From assembly GCF_004379255.2 (NCBI RefSeq), contig NC_056053.1, positions 22,068,188 to 22,132,187 of the forward strand: a DNA stretch of 64,000 nucleotides. The letters run 5' to 3'. This document shows positions 54,720-64,000 of the stretch, piece after piece. Position 1 is the first letter of the stretch. Every line of letters starts with the position of its first letter. Source of the DNA: Salvia splendens. Lineage: Eukaryota; Streptophyta; Magnoliopsida; Lamiales; Lamiaceae. The translations under genes were made by a program, and so were the position numbers. The notes below the pieces were generated by a model. That model was given only the letters and a program-made list of their open reading frames with translations. It did not search any database and was not told the DNA's origin.

Positions 54720-57450
54720 TTCTCTCCGATTCCTCAAAAGAATTCAGAAAAAAAAGTTGGTTTTTGCTTAGGTTTTTCGGTCCGAAGAGACTCTCTCTAT
54801 ATTAAAAACTCACTTCCTCGGCAGAGCTGTCTGTTATGAACTGAATCTTCTGATCACTACGAAATCTCCATTCTACCCCTGACGAATCCGCTTATTTTAC
54901 GTGAACGCCCAAGGCGCTGCAGCCAGTGGGTCCCGAGGTCGCCACGTGTACCTGGCGCGTGGGGCCACGCGGGTGTCAAAAAAGCAAAGGAAGGAAGTGC
55001 GATTTTGTTTCACAACATTAAATCAAACAGCGACTCCCTTTGCTTCTCTGTCGCTTTCGCCGCAATCGGCGTCTCCTCCTCCACGCGCCACCGAGATCAG
55101 GCCATCGAAATCGTAGCAGCTGATTCAAGGCACAAATGCGGTGGAAGGAAACCCTAACATTGCCAGGTTTTGATCGGATTATCATTGTTTTTCGATCATT
55201 AAGATCACCATATGACCTATATGCGAGTGTTTGGATGTATGATTTATGCTCTTGCTCTCTTTCCCTTCTCAACCTTTCATATTATTGTGGCAATGCATAA
55301 ATTGTTGGCTTGAAATGGCTACATTTTTTTGTTCTATGTCTGGAGCTGGTTTATTTGGGGATTAATTGTCGTCATGTTGAAAACGCTTTTATAATCATGA
55401 ACTGTTAATCATTTTGTGATTTGATCCGGCATAATTAGGCTTTGCTAATCAAACTGATACAATGTTGCTATGTTTCTGATGAAGTACTATTTGTTTGATT
55501 GTGCAGAAGCCTTGTGGTGAAAATGCTACTTTTGGTGCAGAGTAGGAAGTATGCCTCTCTGCATTGAAACACTGCATAAATCTTTTCTTCAAAATGCAAG
55601 GCTGCTTCAATAAATGATTATCGCTTGGTGAAAGGAATTGGAAGAGAATGCAGACACCCAGGATAAAAAAAAGTTACCATAAATGCCAGTGTTGCTTCAG
55701 TATCATGAGTGAATATACTCCTGTTTCTGTTACCAGCATCAACAAACCGTATGTTTGGAATTTCCATTCCAATGGCATGATAAACGAAGAGAACCAAGCA
55801 AGAAGAACAAAGCAAGACGAAACTCTGAATTCTGGGTTCTCTTTTGTGTTCATAGCGTAAGTGTTTGTGTGCATAACACGAGTATTCATAGAGATTCTTC
55901 AATCTCTATCATCCTAATGCAAAGTCTTTATCTCCTCAAGTTTGCTTACCAGTGAAGCAGCAAATTGATCCCACCAATCTTGGGCCTCTCTGTACGATAA
56001 TTTTAATGGCCAATGTTGGAAGCTGTACATGAGATTACCATTTACATTCACCGATTTCACAACCTTGACTTGTTTCAGCAAGGGTAAGAGTATGGTATCT
56101 CTGGACTTTTTGTTCAATTTGAGTGTTTCAAGTTTTTGTTGTCTACATGTTTTTATGACTAGCACACCCTTTTTAATGTCCGTGTGTTCCTTTTTCTCTT
56201 CTCTCATTCAATTAGATGGTATCAAATCAAGGTCACAATGAGATGTGAGGATGAAGATTATGGTTATGTGGTAACTCCAGCAAGACTTATTCAATATGAA
56301 GGTCAAATTGCAAGAAACCTATTCAGTTAACTGAGTGATTTTGTCTCTGCCAACTTATCTTTTGCTGCAATTCATCGACTTCCCTCCATCTCTTGTGCCT
56401 TTTTTGTTTCTCCTCTGTCATTATTCTTGTACACTGAATGAGAAACTTGTCCTGCCCAACTTTGTCTGTCCTTAGTTTGGATGGAAATCAACATGCCATA
56501 TATTTGTAGTTGATCTTCAATTTTGCATCTTTCCAAATCTGAGTTACTGCGCAACTTTTCACTTTTTTTGATAGAGTTGTTTTGGGATCAGTATCTCAAA
56601 ACTTCTTCTCTTTGGGGAAGTAGAATACACGAAATGCAATAGAAAGGAAGGGCTGAAGGCCATTCATCGATATGTCATGTCATTTCATTAATTAAACTGT
56701 TCTTGATCTCATGTTTCTTGTTGGATAGTCTTTCACTCTCTTCTACTACCACTTTGTGTTTCTTATAAACATAACTATAATGTAAGACTCCTTTTCTGCT
56801 AACATCTTCATAAATTTGCCATCATGTAGAAGCAGGCTATCATTAGGTATAAGCATGTTTCTTTTTCTAGCATCGTGTCATATGTTAGTAGCTAATGTGT
56901 TGCTTTTATGGATTAACTATCTCGGTCTTTGATCTCATCTCTTTACTCTCATTGTTTTGAGATTATAGCTGGTGATGCCATATCGAATAACAGAACCTTC
57001 ATCAAACAGTTTCAGGTGTTAATAGTTGGAGATGCTAAACTAGTGCTCAGACCAAATGCGAGCAAAGTTCACGGAGCATTGAGTGTTCATACGCTGCGAC
57101 ATCAACTTCGACCTTTCAGCGCAAGGGAATAGCACCGACACAATAATAGGTTGTGCTGCTCATTTCGAGTTCCTGGATTCCGACATCTTTGCTAAGTTTA
57201 TAACGTGGTCCTTCCCAGAATTTTTTGTTGTTGTTGTTGATCTTTATCCTTACATGTCTACTTTTCCATCCAATTTTTGAATGGAAGTAGTTAAATACCA
57301 AAATTTTGTACTTGGTTGTAATAATTTAGTAGTCTGTTGTTCATGTATCAAATAATTATGAATATGTATTTGTTGCTCATTTCATTGCGATATTCAACAA
57401 ATCTTTACAGAAGTTCATCCCTGTTAAACAGAACGTCGCCATTAGAAGTA
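54720..57450. other. unresolved region with exon-like pieces
   Basis: 54720-55080 is probably promoter and 5' UTR of the minus-strand coiled-coil gene, and perhaps of a plus-strand unit. Exon-like stretches include ATGCGGTGGAAGGAAACCC at 55136, a good donor at ~56085 (AAG|GTAAGAG), a possible acceptor at ~56213 followed by codons WYQIKVTMRCEDEDYGYVVT, and 56940-57130. On the minus strand 55914-56207 reads SYREAQDWWDQFAASLV. No join gives an open frame on either strand, so this is a non-coding transcript or a decayed gene. Confidence 0.35.
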
Positions 57451-57745
57451 TAACCATTCGTGTTGGTTTAGCGGTAGAGATCAAAATAATATAATCAAGC
57501 TTAAACTCACATCATTTAGAAACGAGCCACTTAATTTTTCTGTATGACATTTCATATAAAAAATTTTATTGCGATCAAAATATTGCCATGAAAGCCAAAA
57601 TTACACATCAATTATCCAAAACTACACACGAATTACTTAATGGACATGTAATTTTGATTATCACATCAATATTTCGGTTGTCATAAATTTTTTGCCAAAC
57701 ATTTTATTCTGAAAGATAAAACAATAGATACGGGAGTAAATGCTA

Positions 57746-58224
57746 CTCTATCCGTCCCACAAAAGTATGCACTCTTTTCTTTTTAGTATGTCCACAATAG
57801 TATGCACTTTTAAATTTAGAAACTTTTTTTTCTCTATTTAGATGAGACCCATTCTCCACTAATAATATTTTAATTACTTTTTTTAATCTTTTTATCTACT
57901 CCATCCGTCCCACATAATTTGGGACACTTTGACCGGGCATGGGTTTTAAGAAATGTAATGAAAAATGAGTTGAAAAAGTTAGTAGAATGTGGGTCCTACT
58001 TTTATATATTAGTTTTATAATTAAATGTGAGTAGGAATGAGTTAGTGGAATGTGGGGTCCACTACCAAAAATGGTAAAAGTGAAATTAGTCAAATTATGT
58101 GGGACGACCCAAAATGGAAAACTGGGTCAAATTATGTGGGACGGAGGGAGTATTTTTTACCAATGTGTACATTAAAACTCATACCAATAAAAAATGTATA
58201 CTTTTGTGGGACAGAGAGAGCGAG
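57746..58224. mobile_element. Stowaway MITE carrying a second Stowaway
   Basis: Outer ends CTCTATCCGTCCCACAAAAG and CTTTTGTGGGACAGAGAGAG are inverted; TA at 57744-57745 and 58225-58226. The interior is split by the element at 57899-58150. Confidence 0.8.
57899..58150. mobile_element. inner Stowaway MITE (252 bp)
   Basis: CTCCATCCGTCCCACATAAT ... ATTATGTGGGACGGAGGGAG, TA at 57897-57898 and 58151-58152. Inserted within the outer Stowaway. Confidence 0.88.
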
Positions 58225-58605
58225 TATAGTAAGTAGCAATGAACCATTTTGTAATAAAAAACGATGACACGTTTTCGAATAAAAGTTGCTCTTACTTTAA
58301 TTTTGAAGATTGCATAAGCATAACAATATAATTATCAGTAGAGGAGAAATAAAGGCATTGTTAACTTTAATTTAAATATAATAAATCTAAAATAAAAATA
58401 AAAACTTGAAATACTCGTAGTTAACTAAACTTTTGAAAGTTAGTTAATAGAGTTAGAGAGAGACAATTACCAGATTTAGGCATTTGTATGTATATTTTGT
58501 TTATCTAGAATGTGAAAGCAAGCTACGTGTCATTCATCTTCTTTCTCTACCCAAACCGCTAAAACCCCCCAAAAATCCAGACACCTTTCTCCGACTTCGC
58601 TCCAA

Positions 58606-61600
58606 ATGACGAAATTAGCCCTCTCCTTCCACCAAATCCTCCCCCCTATCCTCACCCCCACCTCCCCCTCCCCCTCCCCCTCCCACCTCCACTTCCCCGT
58701 CAAACACCACATCCCTTCCCCCCGCCGCGGCCTCGCCGTCGTCGCCAAAGCTAAGAGCAGAGAGCTCATCCTCGGCAACCCCAGCGTCACCGTCGAGAAA
58801 GGCAAGTACAGCTACGACGTCGAAACCCTAATCAACAAGCTCTCCAGCCTCCCGCCGCGCGGCAGCATCGCCCGCTGCCTCGACACCTTCAAAAACAAGC
58901 TCTCCCTCTCCGATTTCTCCCTCGTCTTCAAGGAATTCGCCCAGCGCGGTGATTGGCAGCGCTCTCTCCGCCTATTCAAGTATATGCAGCGCCAGATTTG
59001 GTGCAAGCCGAATGAGCACATTTACTCTATAATGATCGGAATTCTAGGTCGCGAGGGGCTTTTGGATAAATCCGCCGATATTTTCGATGAAATGGTGGCG
59101 CATTCGGTTCCTAGAACTGTCCTTTCCTATACTGCGATTATCAACGCTTATGGTCGAAATGGACAGTATGAGGTTGCTCTGGAATTGCTGGATAGGATGA
59201 AGAAGGATAGGATTGTGCCGAATATTCTGACCTATAATACCGTGATAAATTCGTGTGCACGAGGAGGGTACTCGTGGGAGGGTTTGTTGAGCTTGTTTGG
59301 GGAAATGCGGCATGAGGGGATTCAGCCGGATTTGGTTACTTACAATACGCTGTTGAGTGCGTGTTCGAGTAGGGGATTAGGGGATGAGGCGGAGATGGTG
59401 TTTAGGACTATGAATGAGAGTGGGGTTTTACCTGACATCACGACGTATAGTTATCTAGTTGAGACGTTTGGCAAGCTAGGGAAGTTGGAGAAGGTCTCTG
59501 AGCTGCTGCAAGAGATGGAGGCTGGAGGGAATTTACCGGAGATAATGAGTTATAACGTGTTGTTGGAAGCTTATGCCGAAGCAGGGAAGATAAAGGAGGC
59601 TATGGGTGTTTTTAGGCAAATGCAGGCTGCAGGGAGCATGCCAAATGCTGGAACCTATAGCATCTTGTTGAATTTGTTTGGGAAGCATGGGATGTATGAC
59701 GAGGTGAGGGAGCTCTTTCTTGAAATGAAGATAAGTAATACTGAGCCGGATGCAGACACATATAATATACTTATTGACGTCTTTGGTGAAGGAGGATATT
59801 TCAAGGAGGTGGTGACACTGTCTCATGATATGATTGAAGAGAATGTTGAGCCGAATATGGAGACTTATGAAGGGTTGATTTACGCTTGTGGGAAGGGTGG
59901 GCTTCATGAAGATGCAAAGAGAATTTTACATCATATGAGTGAGAAAGGATTGGTACCAAGTGCCAAAGCATATACTGGGGTGATTGAAGCATATGGTCAG
60001 GCAGCTCTATATGAAGAGGCTCTTGTAGCCTTTAATACGATGAATGAGGTAGGGAGCACACCGACTATTGAGACCTATAATGCTCTGATTCATAGCTTCG
60101 CAAAGGGGGGGCTCTACAAGGAAACTGAAGCTATTTTGTCAAGAATGGGTGAGTTGGGTATTCCCCGAAACAGAGATTCATTGAATGGTGTGATTGAGGC
60201 ATATCGGCAGGGAGGCCAATTTGAAGATGCCATAAAGGCTTATGTTGACATGGAAAAGGTTAGATGTGATCCTGATGAATACACTCTTGAAGCAGTCTTG
60301 AGTGTCTATTGCTTTGCGGGCCTTGTTGATGAAAGTGAGGAACAGTTTCAGCAAATTAAGGAGTTGGGTATACAGCCAAGCGTGATGTGCTACTGTATGA
60401 TGCTGGCAGTTTATGCCAAAACTGAGAGGTAACTTCAACCCTGGCATTTATCTTATTCAAGAATGCATTTTTTACTGGTACTAATGCCTTTAAGATCGTA
60501 TGACTATTATGGGAAAAAAATTGCGAGTTCCAAGTTAACCACAGAAATTTTGTTTGCGGGAGAAAACAATATAGTAGATTTTTTCGGTATGAGTACTATA
60601 TCATTGTTTCAAATCAAGTTCATGGCTTATAGCTGATAAGATATATGTGCAAACCCACCCTTTAGTTGTGTGCTTCTCTGTGTTATGGTTTGTTTTATTG
60701 ATGCCTGTTAAGTTGCTGAGAAAACTCTGTTTTGCATGTTAACTATAGAAAAACGTGACAAGGTGGCACCGTGGCAATTAATTATGACGGGAGTTCAGGG
60801 TTTAGGCAAACTCCTTAGGACATTGGTTTGTAATCTGGAAATTTAGGGTGTAAGCTGTTAGAAAATGCACAATAAGCAACACTCACTCTTGGTGACAAGG
60901 TCCCTGCAACACAAAATAAAGTACTAGGCTAACTATATAATGGATATAGAGTTCACATCACCCTGTTTGTGTCATTCTATAAGACCTCTATGTGTACATT
61001 TTTTATGATAATGAGTTAGTGACTGGTGTTCCTTTGTGTATATTTCACACATGGTTCTTTATTTTTCTCAGATTAATTTAGAGAAAACATAACGTTCCCG
61101 AATTTGATGCCATATATCAGCTCTTTGAAATGACTCTTTTTATACTGTATGTGTGAAACGTCACACTTGTCATTTAGGAACTCTGGAATTGTAATGTCTG
61201 GGTAGAGTTTCATTTTTATTTTTCTGGATTGAGCAGATGATTACAGGATTCTGAGTATTGTACAGCCTTAATGCGTAGGCTGTTCCATGACCTACTCTTA
61301 TATAACATCATGAAGTTGTTATTTTCAGGTGGGAAAAGGCTGATGAATTGCTAAATGAGATGCACACAAATAGGTTCTCTAATATTCACCAGGTCATTGG
61401 ACAAATGATCAAGGGAGATTTGGATGACTCAAGTAATTGGCAAATGGTAGAATACGCATTCGACAAACTGAATTCTGAGGGGTGTGGCTTTGGGATCAGG
61501 TTTTATAACTCAATTCTAGAAGCACTTTGGTGTTTGGGGCAAAAGGAAAGGGCTGCAAGAGTGCTTGGTGAAGCAACAAATAGGGGCCTATATCCAGAAC

Positions 61601-62411
61601 TATTCCGTAAAAACAAACTTATTTGGTCTGTGGATGTTCACAGGTATCACTAGCTTCTCTCTTTTGCTTTCCTTTCTCCATATTATGAGATTTAATTACA
61701 TCATTGATGTACTGTTTCTCGTATCTTACTTTGGATCATTCAGAATGTGGCCTGGTGGTGCGTGCACTGCAATATCAGTCTGGTTGAACAATATGCAAGA
61801 GCTGCTATCTAACGGGGAGGAATTTCCTCAACTGGCAACCACAGTTGTTGTGTAAGTGTTAGCATTGGTTATTTTGAAATCTCTCGTTTTTTAACCGTTG
61901 CTTTATAAATGTTCAAATGATGCTCGACTCTACTTCCACTCATTGAACTTGGACTCAACTATTTAGATGTTACTTAGCGACACCTCACTTTACTTGCTTA
62001 GTTTTACAGAATATAGATATTCCTATTTCAGCGTTCTAGATTATAAGAACAAATTAATGAGGGTTTTTTTCTTTTCGGGATCGTTATCTATAACTAGTTC
62101 CCTGTTTCTGCAGGCGAGGGCATATGGAAAGGAGCTCAATAACACGGGATTTCCCTGTTGCAAAGGCTGCTTATTCTTTGCTGAAAGATGTATCGTCATC
62201 ATTCTGTTTCCCTGGGTGGAACAAGGGACGAATAGTCTGCCAAAAGACTCAGCTAAAGCGCATCTTTTCTCAAGACTCTGATAATGAGAGCGTAGTTAAC
62301 TTATCAAACTCTCCTTCCCCTCTGTCTGGAAACCTAAAGCAACAGAAGAGCTCTGATGCCAATGGTGTCAGTTTCAGGACAGACACAAAACTCATGGCAA
62401 GTGGTGTATGA
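58606..62411 (+). CDS. PTAC2: pTAC2, plastid PPR-SMR protein of the PEP transcription complex, 4 exons, 847 aa
   Basis: Exons 58606-60428, 61329-61643, 61744-61851, 62114-62411 (2544 nt; every junction completes a codon). The Ser/Pro-rich N-terminus (LTPTSPSPSPSHLHF) acts as a plastid transit peptide. The conserved entry KGKYSYDVETLINKLSSLPP and LVFKEFAQRGDWQRSLRLFK precede about 15 P-class PPR motifs, each ~35 residues (VLSYTAIINAYGRNG, DLVTYNTLLSACSSRG, DADTYNILIDVFGEGG). A C-terminal SMR region (~680-775) includes LWCLGQKERAARVL and RKNKLIWSVDVHRM. pTAC2 is a core associated protein of plastid-encoded RNA polymerase, needed for chloroplast gene expression and greening. Length and exon structure match the family; no defect seen. 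The 900-bp first intron is AT-rich and featureless. Confidence 0.95.
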
Positions 62412-64000
62412 GCGTAAAATAACAGGTTAATCGCTGTCCTTGGATCCCTTCTTCGCCCCCGGAGGGGCCAAGAAAGGCAAGAACCAGCAGCAGCGACACT
62501 GACAGTGTACATTCGATTTTGAATCAAGGAACTTAAGAGTGCAATGCTGCCTAACTGAGGCGATTTGACACGATGTTAGTGCTTTTCAATGTGAAGGACT
62601 CAATGGGTCCGGTCCACTTATGTTGTGTCGGGAAACCTTAAAAAGACATGAAAATCTGTTGGTCCATGCGGCCACATGGAGGCGAATATATATATTTATC
62701 ATGTGTATTTCAACTCATGTTTCGCATAAGTTGATCGACCACATAATCGAGTGAAAGATCATTATTGGATCCATTGTCTGTCTGTCTGTCTGTCTGTCTC
62801 TCTGCACTGTGGTGTGTTGTAGGTACATGATCTGATGCAATTGTGCCAAAAGAGATATGGTACAATATTGGTTAGGAAATTGACAGATTGATTCATCTCA
62901 GTGTGTGGATTGTGGAATTGCAATAGCAATGGATGGATGGACAATAATTGGGAAGGAATAATTTTTTTTTATCAAGATTGATGAATGATGATAACCTAAC
63001 AACCATGTGATTTTGACAGCTAGTGTCTCCTTTTGATTTGAACATCCATTCACCTCTTTCTAGTAAAACAACCATCCTCTCATCTCCCCATCTACTTTAT
63101 TTTTGTATTATATGATGCAAAACTAAGATACACCCAATCGCCATTATTTTCCCTTAGGGTCGGCCGAAAACACCCCCTCCAGTCTGCAGTTTTTTTATGA
63201 GGAACGTTTGTGTTTGATGTTATTCCTTAGGGTCGGCCGAAAATAAAAGACCCTTCTCCCTTCTCATTTGTTCACTTAAGGTTGTAAAACTATTTCTACC
63301 CAATGAATCCGGCCCCAAAACTATGTTCTGGATTCGTCACTCGTCACTGTTCAATGCAACTATTGACGTGGCAACATCTGCAATCCAAAAACTGCATCAA
63401 GAAAGTGCAAGCCATTTACTAGTGTAATACTAATATACTACTCCAGTTCATAGCAAAATGTAGTATGTTATGGAGGAGATATGATTCATTTTAGGTCACT
63501 TTTATAGTTTAGTGCAAGTTGAATATCTGAAAAGCATGTAGATATGTGTAATGGTTTTTCCAGTGGCTGAGATTGGATTTGAAAGGGTATAGATGATGGT
63601 CAAAAAGATATGAAGCAAATGCATGGTTGCACCAATGCTATGGTGGCAGACAAAATGGTTTGTGGTAGAATCTGGGGATTCCATCTTTCTATATAAAACT
63701 TACACTTAACTTTTTATCTTCTACACATAACTTTATAATATTACTCAACTCAATCTCTACTTCTTTTTTTAATAAAAACTTATTGGTTTCTGAATAAAAA
63801 GTCAAAAAGGTTCAAAGTTGTGAAGATAGGCCTTTGGTGGGCTTTTTTTATCTTATGATTTATCAATTGTATGGTTTTACCAAGTGTTTTTTTTTTAAAA
63901 AGTAAGCATTATTGGTAAGAAAGTAAGTATTTCAACAAATCATACCCCATGTTAATATAGTAGAGGCTAAAAATTTCAAAGTTTGAAAGTAAGTATTTCA
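62412..64000. other. pTAC2 3' flank and intergenic DNA
   Basis: No gene recognised. Holds a (CTGT)n microsatellite (listed separately), two copies of TTAGGGTCGGCCGAAAA (~63157 and ~63228) and a repeated AAAGTAAGTATTTCA at the right edge. Confidence 0.5.
62774..62804. repeat. (TGTC)n microsatellite
   Basis: Six near-perfect CTGT/TGTC units followed by TCTCTG. Confidence 0.9.

Overview
This is a 64-kb piece of plant nuclear DNA, almost certainly from a eudicot. Seven genes with spliced or partly visible structures lie among AT-rich intergenic DNA, TA-flanked Stowaway MITEs, TTA/TAA-flanked PIF/Harbinger (Tourist-type) elements and LTR retrotransposons. Nothing in it looks prokaryotic or organellar. 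The order, possibly Lamiales, is only a guess from repeat style. All exon joins below were inferred from GT/AG signals, reading frame and remembered protein families; no transcript or database was consulted.

Layout. 0.5-1.1 kb: first exon of an RS-rich nuclear protein (minus strand). 1.1-30.3 kb: a transposon island. It holds a Harbinger transposase gene split by an 11.1-kb Ty3/gypsy chromovirus-type element with 2.37-kb LTRs, a deleted Harbinger derivative, a Tourist MITE, a Harbinger ORF1 element split by a 2.8-kb gag-only LTR element, and a composite Harbinger element with long inverted ends and a GC-rich central palindrome. 31.6-33.0 kb: a five-exon type-A cytokinin response regulator. 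33.6-34.6 kb: a Harbinger MITE with an internal ~73-bp tandem array. 36.6-38.9 kb: the immune regulator EDS1 (three exons). 40.0-42.6 kb: a six-exon MRS2/CorA magnesium transporter. 43.3-45.3 kb: a complete Harbinger element with an uninterrupted transposase ORF. 45.3-49.3 kb: two MITEs and gene-poor DNA. 49.4-51.3 kb: a TORTIFOLIA1-like HEAT-repeat protein. 51.8-54.7 kb (minus): a coiled-coil protein. 55-57.3 kb: unresolved. 57.7-58.2 kb: a Stowaway nested in a Stowaway. 58.6-62.4 kb: the plastid PPR-SMR protein pTAC2 (four exons).

The host genes are unrelated housekeeping, defence or hormone genes and form no pathway or operon. The most informative material is in the transposons. Exact target-site duplications at 5 bp (both LTR elements) and 3 bp (Harbinger) let the nesting be read directly. 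Two insertions interrupt Harbinger ORFs, and the frame closes perfectly when insert plus one TSD copy are removed. The gypsy element has nearly identical LTRs but a heavily broken pol and no recognisable gag, so it was probably moved in trans. The most unexpected signal is in the 33.6-kb MITE. On the minus strand its tandem array repeats the 11-base plant snRNA upstream sequence element followed at a constant 32-nt spacing by a TATA motif. No snRNA gene is visible next to it.
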